A stretch of 64,000 nucleotides of DNA, from contig JALTJN010000362.1 in NCBI GenBank assembly GCA_027076405.1, positions 496,001 through 560,000 on the forward strand, read 5' to 3'. This document shows, piece after piece, positions 33,292 through 43,503 of this stretch (positions are counted from its first letter, which is position 1; each line of letters opens with the position of its first letter). The notes beneath the pieces are model-generated. The model made no database searches and had not been told where the DNA came from. It saw only the letters and a program-made list of their open reading frames with translations. The DNA is from Chromatiales bacterium (GTDB lineage Bacteria > Pseudomonadota > Gammaproteobacteria > UBA6429). The position numbers and the translations under genes were made by a program.

Positions 33292-36200
33292 ATGAATGAG
33301 CTAGTAAAGCAACCCTTGCGCCTGATAAAAATGATTTGTATCGTTGTGGGCCTTGCAATGCCGATCGAAACGTTATTCGCTAATACTGTCAACTGTAATA
33401 CCAATCCCGCTACTTTTTCAGGCATAATTTCTTACGAGACAAGTGGAACAACAAATACTTATTGTGAATTATGCGGGCTTGGACAGGTTCGTATTGTTGT
33501 TACAAACACTACACATGAAGACATGGCTAATTTTTCAGTTAAACATGTTTTTCAATCAAATGAGCTGGAGTATGTTCCGGGTTCAACAACATATTCTGTT
33601 AATGGTGGTGCTTCTCAAGCAGGTGGAAATCCCGTTATTGCAGCTACACAATTAACCTGGACTTCGGCACAAATTCCCGCATTAAATCAAATCAATGGTA
33701 TTCCGGGGCATAGCGGCTATAATAATGTTGTTATTACCTTTCAGGTTAGAAGTCGATCAGGTTCTGAAGAAAATCTGGTTAATATAAATCGACAAGTAGA
33801 TGCAACAGCAGATTATACTTATTGCCCACTGACAACTAATGTTGCTGCAACTGCAACATCCGGTACATTAACGTTACCCATTCATGAGCCTGTTCCAGCA
33901 GTTGTAAAACTTGGTCGTAATGTAGATGCCAGCCAGGGTTCAGGATCATACACATCGACAGTCTATGGAAATATTAATGATGATGTTATCTGGCGGATAC
34001 AAATTGCTAATAGTGGTTTAGCTGATCTTCAGGATCTTAAATTTAATGATTTGATGACCAATGGTAATTTTCAAATTAATTATGCCTGCCCTACCGAAGC
34101 TGGTGCAAGTAGTGTTGCCGCTGCTAATGGTGTTGATCCGGGGGGGAACAATTGTATTGCTTCCGCTAACACGATAAATAACTTTGCTGTTGACGACCCA
34201 TTTGGTAATCCATCTAATGATGAAACGACAAGTTATATTGATGTGCCTGCCGGTGACAGCACTTATGTCTATTTAGTAGGAAAAATTACCAGTTCATGTA
34301 ACCCCAGCACAACAAATACTGTGAGTAATGTTGAGTGGGGTTGTGAAGTGATTCCTGCCGATGGTGGTATCACGCAAACATCTACTGGTGCTTCTGCAGG
34401 TACATCAACGACAACATTAAGTTCATTGGTTAACAATAATGGTTTACAAATTCAACGCGCGTTAACAGGTTTAAACACTAATCAACCGGTTGGTAGTCGC
34501 GGTTTAATGACATTAACAATTACAAATAATACCGGCGGTAGTATTAAAAATCTTGTTTTAACAAATACATTACCGGCTGAATATGTTGTCGACTCTACAT
34601 TCAGTCCTACTTTAACCATGAATTATGCTTATGGAAATTACAATGGCAGAATAGATACTCTAACGGTTAGTGCCACACCAGCGGATCCTTTAACTTTTAC
34701 AACTCCAGTTTTTACATTAACCAGTTCAACGGTTCATCCTGATTATCCGGATCAGCTTAATATGTTGCGTCAGGGTGATGTAGCAATTATTAGATTCAGA
34801 GTCGTTATGATAAAGTCAGATCATTTTGACATCCTTGCTAATTTAGATACCACCCCTGAAATTATTGGCTCCTATGATCCGGACAATGTGCATAACACTA
34901 ATCCGACAGATCAATTGAGTAATACTTTAGATGTTACCTACAATAATTTCTGTAACGGCACACTACAATCTGTTACCTATAATGATCTCTTTGATGCTTT
35001 TCCTGAAGATTTAGATATTTCAATCCCCGGTGGTGCTGTATTTATTCTTACCAATGATCAAAATCAACGTTTACCTTTACAGGTTGATTTAACCAATAAC
35101 GGGGGCGCAAATGCGGATGATTATCAGGTATTTGTCACGTTTGGGGCCACCATGAATGTTGTTACGGTACCTTCCGGGTGCAGTATCACTACCAACCCGC
35201 CTCCTCTTGAAGTGTGGGATGATCCCGTTGATATTCCGGCAACAGCAAGTGTTTATTATTGTAATAGGGGAACGATAGCCCCGGGAGCTACTGAGTCATT
35301 TAATTTTGAAGTTTTGAAAACGACTGATGCAGCCAGACTCCTTGAAGATGATCTTTCCTTCCGTGCCGATGTCATTGGTGAAGTAGTACTTAGTGATAAT
35401 ACGTTGACCGGTAGTGGTGCATTAACGCCTTTTTCTTCCGGTGGAGCATTGTTAGATTTTCCTGCTGTATCGACAACGGGGAATGGAGGTCAAATAGACA
35501 ATCGTGCAAACAATTACTCATTAGATGGTGTACGAGCAAAAGTTATTGGTTTTAATTTAACAAAAACACAAGTAGGTAATTGCTCTGAAAATAACCCACC
35601 ACCTGCTAGCCCTGATGTGTTGGTACAAATAGCTGAAGAATGTAAAGTTCATATTGAAACGGGCGGCTGGTTTGGTTTTCAAACACCGGGTTTTACCTAT
35701 ATTGCAGTACAAAAAATTCAGGTTAACGATCAACTGCCAAATGGCCAGGCTTTTATTTCAACTTCGGTTCCGGTGCCTGCTAGTGATACCACCGTTAAAA
35801 ACATAACATTAAATCCGCCACCTTCACCATTAGACACGGGAACATTTGACTGGACCTTTAATCAGGCTGTTCCGGCAGAACGTATCACGGTAAAAGATCA
35901 ATGGTTCAGGATGGATGCAACCACACGAATATTAAATGATCCGGTTGATACACGTGCCGCACCTAATGTTCATGCTGCAATAAGTAGTAATGTTTTAGTC
36001 TCAACATTTGAAGCTGTTTTCAATGATGTGATTAATGGCGATGTTACTTATACACTTGGTCCAAGTACGATAGGTTATCCAAGTGTTGCAGCCCGTACTG
36101 TTAATTTAACGGTAACAGAACCTAACATAGTGGTAACAAAAGAGGTTTGTAATGAAACCCTGTATGGGGTGGGAACCGGATGTACAAATTTTGTAACAAC

Positions 36201-39200
36201 AGCAAATGATGGTGATACACAAGACTCATATATTTATCGAATTACTTTAACCAATGAAGCAAGTAATTCCGGTGTTGCCCGGGCACCGGCATATGATGTA
36301 ACAGCAACCGATACGCTAGATTCCAGCGACTTAATGTTAATTAAGCCGTTTGCAACAGACGGTTTGGATAATGATGGTGATGGTTTAATTGATGGGGCGG
36401 ATGCAAGTGAAAGTACCATTAGTGATAACATCATTAATAATTCAACACCTGCAGTAATCACCAGTTCTTATACGCACAGTTCTGCATTATTAAAAATTGA
36501 TCCCGGTAGCAGTAATAGTGTGGTTTTCTATTATCGCGTTGATCCTGACGATGCGGTCGCACCACAACAACAACTGTTTAATACAATATCAACAACTTAT
36601 GACAGTATGGCGGGTACGTCAGGAAATCAGACTGTTGTGTTAAGTAATAACAGTGAAGCAGGGGGCGCAAGAGTTTATAGCAGCTCTTCGGCAACCGCTA
36701 CGGTAGAGATTTTACCCTTACAGGCTCAGCCAAAAGAAATAACACGTCTATCAAATACCACGCTAGCAGGATCGCCTCAAGCTGTTTCAATCGGTGAAGA
36801 GATTGAATATCAATTAAGAACGTTGATTCCTGTCGCAAATCTGCGGAGCTTTAAAATACGTGATGAGCTGCCTGCAGGAATCAGTTGTTCAGAAGCTCCC
36901 GTGGTGGACCTTGATGCTGCTCCCTATAGTGATGCAGGTTTTTCACCCGGTGGACAAATTACTCCGGTTTGTACAGATAGTCTGGTTGAGTGGGATTTTG
37001 GCGATCAGGAGTTAACTACTGCAACCGGTAATATGTTGTTTGATTTTGCCATTCAATTTATTGCTCGTGTTGATAATAGTGCAGGGGTGAATAATACAAA
37101 TGTAATTAGTAATGGTGCTCCTGCGACAAATGTTGTCATGAGTTATATTAATGAAACAAGCACATTAATTACTCAGAACTACAATCAGATTGATGTGGTT
37201 ATTCGTGAACCCAACATTGCATTGACAAAATCTTATGAAACGGCGAGTAATGATGCCGGCGATGTGATTACTGTAACGGTAACCGCAACAAATACAGGAA
37301 CGGCTTCGGCTTATAACCTTAAAGTTTTTGATGATCTAAATGCTGTTGCTAATTTAACTTTTTTAAATAATGTCGGTGGAACAGACCCTCCGGATAATGT
37401 CGATATTGTTACCTTGGGGGCTAATCGTCCTATATTTAGCTGGAATAGTACTAATCCGGATTACGTTATTGCTCCGGGTGAAACAAAAACGTTTACTTTT
37501 GATATTCGGGTTGATCTGGCTGCTCAACCACGAGAAGTTTTAGATAATACAATTCAGGCCAGTTGGCAGTCGCTACCTTCTCAAGCCACCGCACTTAATA
37601 CCACTGCTCTAATCGGTGCAAATGGCAGTGTGAGCGGGATGAGAAATGGTGCTATTCCTAATGCTGCAAATGCCATTAATGATTACGAAACAACAGCATC
37701 CACAAGCAGTACTGTTCCTGCTGTTACAGTCACTAAAACAGATCTGGATGCTACGCAGTTACCCGAGGTTGGTGTACATAAGAATTATCAAATCGTTATT
37801 AATCTGCCGGAAGGAACGACAGATAATTTAATTGTAAAAGATAATCTAAATTATGCTGATATTAGCTATGTTCTGGAAAATAACGCTACTTATGATATCA
37901 CTTATACTTTTTCCGGTATTGCAACAATAAACAATGGTTTAGCGCCAAGCGAAGCTAACTTAATAAGTGCTGCACCTGTTGATGGTGCTAAAGATATTAT
38001 TACATGGGATTTCGGTAAAGTTGTTACGACAACAGAAGACGATACAACCGGAACTCCATCGATTACCCCAAGTATTACAATTAATTATTACGCACGTATT
38101 GATAATAGCATTACCACAAACAGAGGGGATGATTTACAAAATCAGGTAACAACTAATTATACGCATGGTGAAACAGCTGGCACAGAAGTTTTACTTAATA
38201 CAACGCCGGTTCAAACAGTAACAGAATCTGTTTTAACTCTAACAAAATCATCAACACTTATTACTGCAGCCCCGATTACCAGTGGAGACATTGCAGAGTA
38301 TGTTGTTACGATTTCAAATGCCGGCGGCAATGCTACTGCCTATGATCTTAATATTGTTGATACCTTACCTGCCAATCTAGGTTTATATACAAGCTTTACC
38401 CCTACCGCAACAATCGGCGGTGTACCAGTTGCCGGTTTTATCGCGACACCAGCTAATTCTGCAAATGGCCCCTTAATCTGGGGGCGTGCTAATAATGATA
38501 ATAGTATTGATATTCCTGCCGGCGATACTCTGGTTTTAACATACCGGGTTATTCTACAAGCGGGGGCTGAAGCCGGAATTGATTATACAAGTAGCACTCT
38601 GGTTGACTGGACATCACTCAATGGTGCAAGCAGTTATGAACGTACCGGCGCAGGCTGTCCAACGATTACCGCTCCTAATGATTATTGTGTTGGCCCTGCT
38701 ACCGTAACAATTACGACGGTTGATACGAATGCATTCATGAAGGATGTTATTTATGACAGCTTTGCTCCGACTAATGATGCAACACTAAGGGTTGGGGATA
38801 CGGTTAACTATCGGCTTTCACTTATTTTGCAGGAAGGAACAACACGTAATGTTAATGTACAGGATGTATTACCCGCGGGTTTATCCTTTGTAAAAATAAT
38901 TAGTATTAATGGCGATGTTGTTGCTGATTATGATGCCCCGGCTAGTGGTGCAGGATCTAACTTTAACTATTCTACGATCACAGCTGCTTCTCTTCCTGCT
39001 GCCGGTGCAACGGGTACACTTAACTTTACGATTGGGAATGTTGTCAATGATCCCGCCGGTGATGCAACAACAGACACAGTAGTCATTGAATATCAGGCTA
39101 TTGTGTTAAATGACACCTTGGCCCAGATAGCAAGTACAACATTAACCAATACAGCAACACTGCAGTTTATTGATGGGAATGGTGCTGCAGTAATAGATCC

Positions 39201-42200
39201 TCCTCGCTTGCAAAAAACGAGCGATATCACCGTACTCCAACCAGTATTAACAATGACTAAAACAACGCCTTCAGCCATTGTGAATATTGGTAATGCCATA
39301 CCTTATACCCTTAGAGTACAAAATACCGGAAGTTCGCCAGCTTATGATGTAACCATTGTTGACAGACTGCCAACGTTTGATCCTGCTGCAGGTGGTATGT
39401 GTAATACCATGCCTGCAAATGTTACTGCACGTATGTATCTTGCTGATGGTGTGACCCCGGCAACAGGTGCAGCATTGATTCAGGGTACAGATTACAGTAT
39501 GACCTATAGTGGTTGTACTTTAACGCTTACAATGCAAACAACGAATGCTGCAATAGCGGCAAACTATAATTTAATTATTACTTATGATGCTCAACTGGAT
39601 TCCGATACACCACATAACACCGCTTTAGTAAATTTAACAGCTGCAACACAATGGTTTAGTCAGGATACTTCCGGTGCAGGTGAAACGGATGAAATTCAGA
39701 CTTATACCCGAGCCATAACGAATGGGACGGTAGGAACCTTAGACCATGAAGATGCTTATACCGTAACAAGTGATGCACCAACAATCACGATTGAAAAACG
39801 TGTTATTAATATTACAACAGGACAGGACCCGGGGACTAATGCCAGTCCGGGTGATACTTTACGCTATGGTATATATATAACGAATACCAGCAATGTTGAA
39901 TTATTTAATTTTAGTTTTACCGATGATCTGGATGCGTTAAATACAAAAGCATCTTTTGCCGCAAACACTTTAAATCTGATTACAGTACCTGCCGGTGCCG
40001 ATAGCAGTAATACAAATGTTAGCGGTGGTACAAAAGGCACAGGGCTGGTTGATATTCGTAACTTAAGTCTGGGTGTGGTGGGGTCTGCTAACGAAACGGT
40101 ATTAATTGTCTTTGAGGTGAAACTGGCAACATCCATAGCCGATGCTACCGTTGTTTATAATCAGGGACATATGATTACTAATGGTTTGGATTTTGCAACA
40201 GATGATCCCAATGTTGCAGGCGCAGCTAATCCAACAGAAACGTTAATCAATTCAGCACCTTCGTTTAAAGTCTTAAAAACTTCAACAGATTTGAGTGGTG
40301 ATCCTGCAATTTTAGAATCGGGTGACATCTTACGTTATACGATAACAGTAAAAAACATTGGTAATGAAGACACGATTAATACTATTTTGCGAGATCAATT
40401 ACCTGCCAACACAACTTATGTTGCAAACAGTACGACATTAAATGGCAATGCAGTCAATGAACCTAGTCCCGGTGTTTTTCCTTTACAAACAGGTATCTCT
40501 ATTAATGCACCGGAAAATTTCACAGCAGGAGTTATGCAGGCAAATCCATCAGCAACAACTTTAAATGTTGCCACCATTACTTTTGATATCACGATTAATG
40601 CTAATGTTGTTAATGGCACTATTATATCTAATCAGGCTTATTTATCTGCTGATGGCGTGGGTAGTGGTGCCATAGCCGATCAGCCTTCTGATGACCCTGA
40701 TACCGTAACACCCAATGATCCTACTCTTGATGTGGTTGGTAATCAGCCTTTAATTGATGCATTAAAAACAGTCAGTATTGTTGTAGATAATGGAACAACG
40801 GGTATTTTAGATCCTGATGATGTTATTCGTTACACGATAACATTGACTAATATAGGTGCTGCAGATGCTACTTTTGTCACCTTCAAAGATGCCGTACCCG
40901 CTAACACAACCTACGTTGCAGATAGTGTTACCTTAAATGGTGTGCCGGTAGGACAACCTGATGCCGGTGTTTCTCCTTTAATCGCAGGAATTAATGTCAG
41001 CTCTTCAAATTTAACGCCACCACTACCGGGAGCGGGTGCCGGTGTTATCTCTCGTGGTGAAAATGCAGTTATTACTTTTGATGTTAAGGTAAATGCCTTG
41101 ACTGCAGTTGGTACCATAATTAGCAATCAGGGTTTTGTTGATAGTTATGAACTTCCTGTTGAACCAACAGATGCAGATGGCATAGATAATAACGGTGATC
41201 AGCCCACTTTAATTGTTGTGGGTAACGCACAGTTACTTTCTATTGTTAAAAGTGTCGCTGTTGTTGGTGGAGGACCTGCCGTAGCGGGAGGACAGCTTGA
41301 GTATCGTATTCGAGTTACCAATATTAGTACAGTTCCTGCTAACACAGTATATATCAATGATGATCTGGATGTGCCGGTTGCAGGACAAATCACATATGTA
41401 CCCGGTTCGGCATTGTTAGATGGTTTATCTGCCGGAGTGAGTTTTGTCGATCCTGTTATAACAGCTAATTATTCTGCTGTGTATGGAGATCTCGCACCTG
41501 GTGGAACGACTGAACTGGTGTTCCGTGTACAAATTAATAATATGCTGGCGATTGGAACGACCATAACCAATACCGCAACGGTTTACTGGAATACGACTCA
41601 AAATGCAAGTGCAACAATTTCCATTGATATTGGTGCAACTCCCGGTGTTGCAAATGTAAATGGTACGCTCTGGCATGATGCGAACTTTAATAATACGTTA
41701 GATAGCGGAGAACAAACATTAAGCGGCTGGTTTGTTGATATTTACCGAAACAGTCTTCTTTTGGGAACAGTCACTACTGATTCAAATGGTGTATATAGCA
41801 TTAATGGATTATTACCTAATTACATAGGAACAGAAAAATATGAATTAAAATTCCGCTCACCAGATTCTGTTAGTACAACAGCATTATTAGGCTATGCTGA
41901 CTCGCCTGCCGGGTTAAATTTTAACAATGGTTTGCAGCGTATTTACGATATTGTTTTATATCCGGCTACCAATGTACTAAATTTAAATTTACCGATTGAT
42001 CCTAATGGCGTGGTATATAATTCAATTGAACGTACTGCGATTAGCGGGGCGAAGATATCGTTATTAAATGCCAGCTCAGGTTTGGAATTATCATCATCTT
42101 GTTTTGATGATGTAAATCAACAAAATCAAATTACCACGTCAAATGGCTATTATAAATTTAATATAAACTTTAGTCAGGCAGACTGTGCTCCCGGTGCGAA

Positions 42201-43503
42201 CTATTTAATTCGTATTACACCACCCGCGAGCGGTTATAGTTTAGACCCGTCCGTGGTTATTCTGCCACAAACAACGGCAACAACAGCAGCATTAGATATT
42301 CCTAATTGCCCGGGCAGTGGAGCAGATGCTATTGCTGCAACAGCAAATATTTGTGAAGCACAATCCTCTGAATTTGCTCCCGTGCCTGCGGTATCTGTCG
42401 GAACCGGCACTTATTATTATTTACACCTAACTCTTGATAATGGTGCTAGTCCTGATGATAGTCAGTTGTTTAATAATCATTTGCCAATCGATCCGGTATT
42501 AAATACAGCAGTATCAATATCTAAAACTTCACCAATGGTCAATGTTAAACGCAGTCAGTTGGTGCCATATACTATTACTGTTAAGAATAAATTGACGGTT
42601 GCTCTGCCTAATACCAATGTTATTGATAGCTATCCGGCAGGATTTAAATATGTCAAAGGTTCGGCCAGACTGAACGGAGTGGCACGTGAACCGGTAAAAA
42701 ATGGGTTGCAACTTGTCTGGAGTAATGTTGATTTAAATCCTGAGGAGACCTTAACCTTTAAGTTTTTATTGATAGTAGGTGCAGCAGTTAGTGAGGCTGA
42801 ATATATTAATAGAGCGCACGTTGTTGATACGTTAACAAATACGTCTGCTTCAGGAGTAGCAACTGCAACAGTAAGAGTCATACCTGATCCTTCTTTTGAC
42901 TGTACAGATATTATAGGAAAAGTTTTCGATGATAAAAATCTCAATGGTTATCAGGATGAAAACGAAAAAGGCATTGCCGGAGCTCGAATAGTTACAGTTA
43001 AAGGTTTGAATGTAACAAGTGATAAATATGGCCGTTTCCACTTAACTTGTGCTGTTGTTGCCGATCAGGCACACGGTAGTAATTTTATTATTAAGCTTGA
43101 TGATAGAAGTCTACCTAGTGGTTATCGGATCACAACCGAAAATCCTCGGGTACAACGTGCTACTCGAGGAAAAATGCTGAAATTTAATTTCGGTGCAACA
43201 ATACACCGTGTTGTTAGTATGGATATGGCAGATGGTGTTTTTGAGAAAGGCAGTGATGAAGTTAAATCCCAATGGATTTCAAGAATAGATTTACTCATTA
43301 AACAGCTTAAAGATAAGCCTTCGGTATTACGTTTGTCATATCTGGCTGATATTGAGGATGTTTCTCTAGTTAATGATCGTCTTGAAAAAGTCCAGCAGGA
43401 AATTTTAGAAAGATGGAAAGGAGTCAATAAATATAAGTTAAATATTGAAACGGAAATATTCTGGCGCCGGGGCGGGCCACCTGATTATGGAGATATGAAT
43501 TGA
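33292..43503 (+). CDS. Giant secreted DUF11/SdrD-B repeat protein (3403 aa) with degenerate OmpA-like end
   Basis: 3403 aa with a signal peptide (residues 1-31). At least ten DUF11-type beta-sandwich units start near bases 36118, 36721, 37207, 37714, 38224, 39238, 39776, 40256, 40744 and 41224, marked by phrases such as P-N-I-A-L-T-K and Y-T-I-T-V-K-N-I-G-N. A calcium-type loop D-N-D-G-D-G-L-I-D-G lies near 36370. SdrD-B-like units (W-H-D-A-N-F-N-N-T-L-D; V-F-D-D-K-N-L-N-G-Y-Q-D) lie near 41660 and 42920. Bases ~43236-43500 encode a degenerate OmpA-like fold without the G-x-T-D-N loop. It is likely a surface fibre or adhesin. No LPxTG or RTX signal is seen. Its stop overlaps the next gene. 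Confidence 0.88.
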   Translation: MNELVKQPLRLIKMICIVVGLAMPIETLFANTVNCNTNPATFSGIISYETSGTTNTYCELCGLGQVRIVVTNTTHEDMANFSVKHVFQSNELEYVPGSTTYSVNGGASQAGGNPVIAATQLTWTSAQIPALNQINGIPGHSGYNNVVITFQVRSRSGSEENLVNINRQVDATADYTYCPLTTNVAATATSGTLTLPIHEPVPAVVKLGRNVDASQGSGSYTSTVYGNINDDVIWRIQIANSGLADLQDLKFNDLMTNGNFQINYACPTEAGASSVAAANGVDPGGNNCIASANTINNFAVDDPFGNPSNDETTSYIDVPAGDSTYVYLVGKITSSCNPSTTNTVSNVEWGCEVIPADGGITQTSTGASAGTSTTTLSSLVNNNGLQIQRALTGLNTNQPVGSRGLMTLTITNNTGGSIKNLVLTNTLPAEYVVDSTFSPTLTMNYAYGNYNGRIDTLTVSATPADPLTFTTPVFTLTSSTVHPDYPDQLNMLRQGDVAIIRFRVVMIKSDHFDILANLDTTPEIIGSYDPDNVHNTNPTDQLSNTLDVTYNNFCNGTLQSVTYNDLFDAFPEDLDISIPGGAVFILTNDQNQRLPLQVDLTNNGGANADDYQVFVTFGATMNVVTVPSGCSITTNPPPLEVWDDPVDIPATASVYYCNRGTIAPGATESFNFEVLKTTDAARLLEDDLSFRADVIGEVVLSDNTLTGSGALTPFSSGGALLDFPAVSTTGNGGQIDNRANNYSLDGVRAKVIGFNLTKTQVGNCSENNPPPASPDVLVQIAEECKVHIETGGWFGFQTPGFTYIAVQKIQVNDQLPNGQAFISTSVPVPASDTTVKNITLNPPPSPLDTGTFDWTFNQAVPAERITVKDQWFRMDATTRILNDPVDTRAAPNVHAAISSNVLVSTFEAVFNDVINGDVTYTLGPSTIGYPSVAARTVNLTVTEPNIVVTKEVCNETLYGVGTGCTNFVTTANDGDTQDSYIYRITLTNEASNSGVARAPAYDVTATDTLDSSDLMLIKPFATDGLDNDGDGLIDGADASESTISDNIINNSTPAVITSSYTHSSALLKIDPGSSNSVVFYYRVDPDDAVAPQQQLFNTISTTYDSMAGTSGNQTVVLSNNSEAGGARVYSSSSATATVEILPLQAQPKEITRLSNTTLAGSPQAVSIGEEIEYQLRTLIPVANLRSFKIRDELPAGISCSEAPVVDLDAAPYSDAGFSPGGQITPVCTDSLVEWDFGDQELTTATGNMLFDFAIQFIARVDNSAGVNNTNVISNGAPATNVVMSYINETSTLITQNYNQIDVVIREPNIALTKSYETASNDAGDVITVTVTATNTGTASAYNLKVFDDLNAVANLTFLNNVGGTDPPDNVDIVTLGANRPIFSWNSTNPDYVIAPGETKTFTFDIRVDLAAQPREVLDNTIQASWQSLPSQATALNTTALIGANGSVSGMRNGAIPNAANAINDYETTASTSSTVPAVTVTKTDLDATQLPEVGVHKNYQIVINLPEGTTDNLIVKDNLNYADISYVLENNATYDITYTFSGIATINNGLAPSEANLISAAPVDGAKDIITWDFGKVVTTTEDDTTGTPSITPSITINYYARIDNSITTNRGDDLQNQVTTNYTHGETAGTEVLLNTTPVQTVTESVLTLTKSSTLITAAPITSGDIAEYVVTISNAGGNATAYDLNIVDTLPANLGLYTSFTPTATIGGVPVAGFIATPANSANGPLIWGRANNDNSIDIPAGDTLVLTYRVILQAGAEAGIDYTSSTLVDWTSLNGASSYERTGAGCPTITAPNDYCVGPATVTITTVDTNAFMKDVIYDSFAPTNDATLRVGDTVNYRLSLILQEGTTRNVNVQDVLPAGLSFVKIISINGDVVADYDAPASGAGSNFNYSTITAASLPAAGATGTLNFTIGNVVNDPAGDATTDTVVIEYQAIVLNDTLAQIASTTLTNTATLQFIDGNGAAVIDPPRLQKTSDITVLQPVLTMTKTTPSAIVNIGNAIPYTLRVQNTGSSPAYDVTIVDRLPTFDPAAGGMCNTMPANVTARMYLADGVTPATGAALIQGTDYSMTYSGCTLTLTMQTTNAAIAANYNLIITYDAQLDSDTPHNTALVNLTAATQWFSQDTSGAGETDEIQTYTRAITNGTVGTLDHEDAYTVTSDAPTITIEKRVINITTGQDPGTNASPGDTLRYGIYITNTSNVELFNFSFTDDLDALNTKASFAANTLNLITVPAGADSSNTNVSGGTKGTGLVDIRNLSLGVVGSANETVLIVFEVKLATSIADATVVYNQGHMITNGLDFATDDPNVAGAANPTETLINSAPSFKVLKTSTDLSGDPAILESGDILRYTITVKNIGNEDTINTILRDQLPANTTYVANSTTLNGNAVNEPSPGVFPLQTGISINAPENFTAGVMQANPSATTLNVATITFDITINANVVNGTIISNQAYLSADGVGSGAIADQPSDDPDTVTPNDPTLDVVGNQPLIDALKTVSIVVDNGTTGILDPDDVIRYTITLTNIGAADATFVTFKDAVPANTTYVADSVTLNGVPVGQPDAGVSPLIAGINVSSSNLTPPLPGAGAGVISRGENAVITFDVKVNALTAVGTIISNQGFVDSYELPVEPTDADGIDNNGDQPTLIVVGNAQLLSIVKSVAVVGGGPAVAGGQLEYRIRVTNISTVPANTVYINDDLDVPVAGQITYVPGSALLDGLSAGVSFVDPVITANYSAVYGDLAPGGTTELVFRVQINNMLAIGTTITNTATVYWNTTQNASATISIDIGATPGVANVNGTLWHDANFNNTLDSGEQTLSGWFVDIYRNSLLLGTVTTDSNGVYSINGLLPNYIGTEKYELKFRSPDSVSTTALLGYADSPAGLNFNNGLQRIYDIVLYPATNVLNLNLPIDPNGVVYNSIERTAISGAKISLLNASSGLELSSSCFDDVNQQNQITTSNGYYKFNINFSQADCAPGANYLIRITPPASGYSLDPSVVILPQTTATTAALDIPNCPGSGADAIAATANICEAQSSEFAPVPAVSVGTGTYYYLHLTLDNGASPDDSQLFNNHLPIDPVLNTAVSISKTSPMVNVKRSQLVPYTITVKNKLTVALPNTNVIDSYPAGFKYVKGSARLNGVAREPVKNGLQLVWSNVDLNPEETLTFKFLLIVGAAVSEAEYINRAHVVDTLTNTSASGVATATVRVIPDPSFDCTDIIGKVFDDKNLNGYQDENEKGIAGARIVTVKGLNVTSDKYGRFHLTCAVVADQAHGSNFIIKLDDRSLPSGYRITTENPRVQRATRGKMLKFNFGATIHRVVSMDMADGVFEKGSDEVKSQWISRIDLLIKQLKDKPSVLRLSYLADIEDVSLVNDRLEKVQQEILERWKGVNKYKLNIETEIFWRRGGPPDYGDMN

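Noticed and set aside
33292..43503. Several short minus-strand frames inside the DUF11 gene
   Set aside because: They are antisense shadows of repetitive Thr/Asn/Val codons, with no ribosome sites or family motifs.
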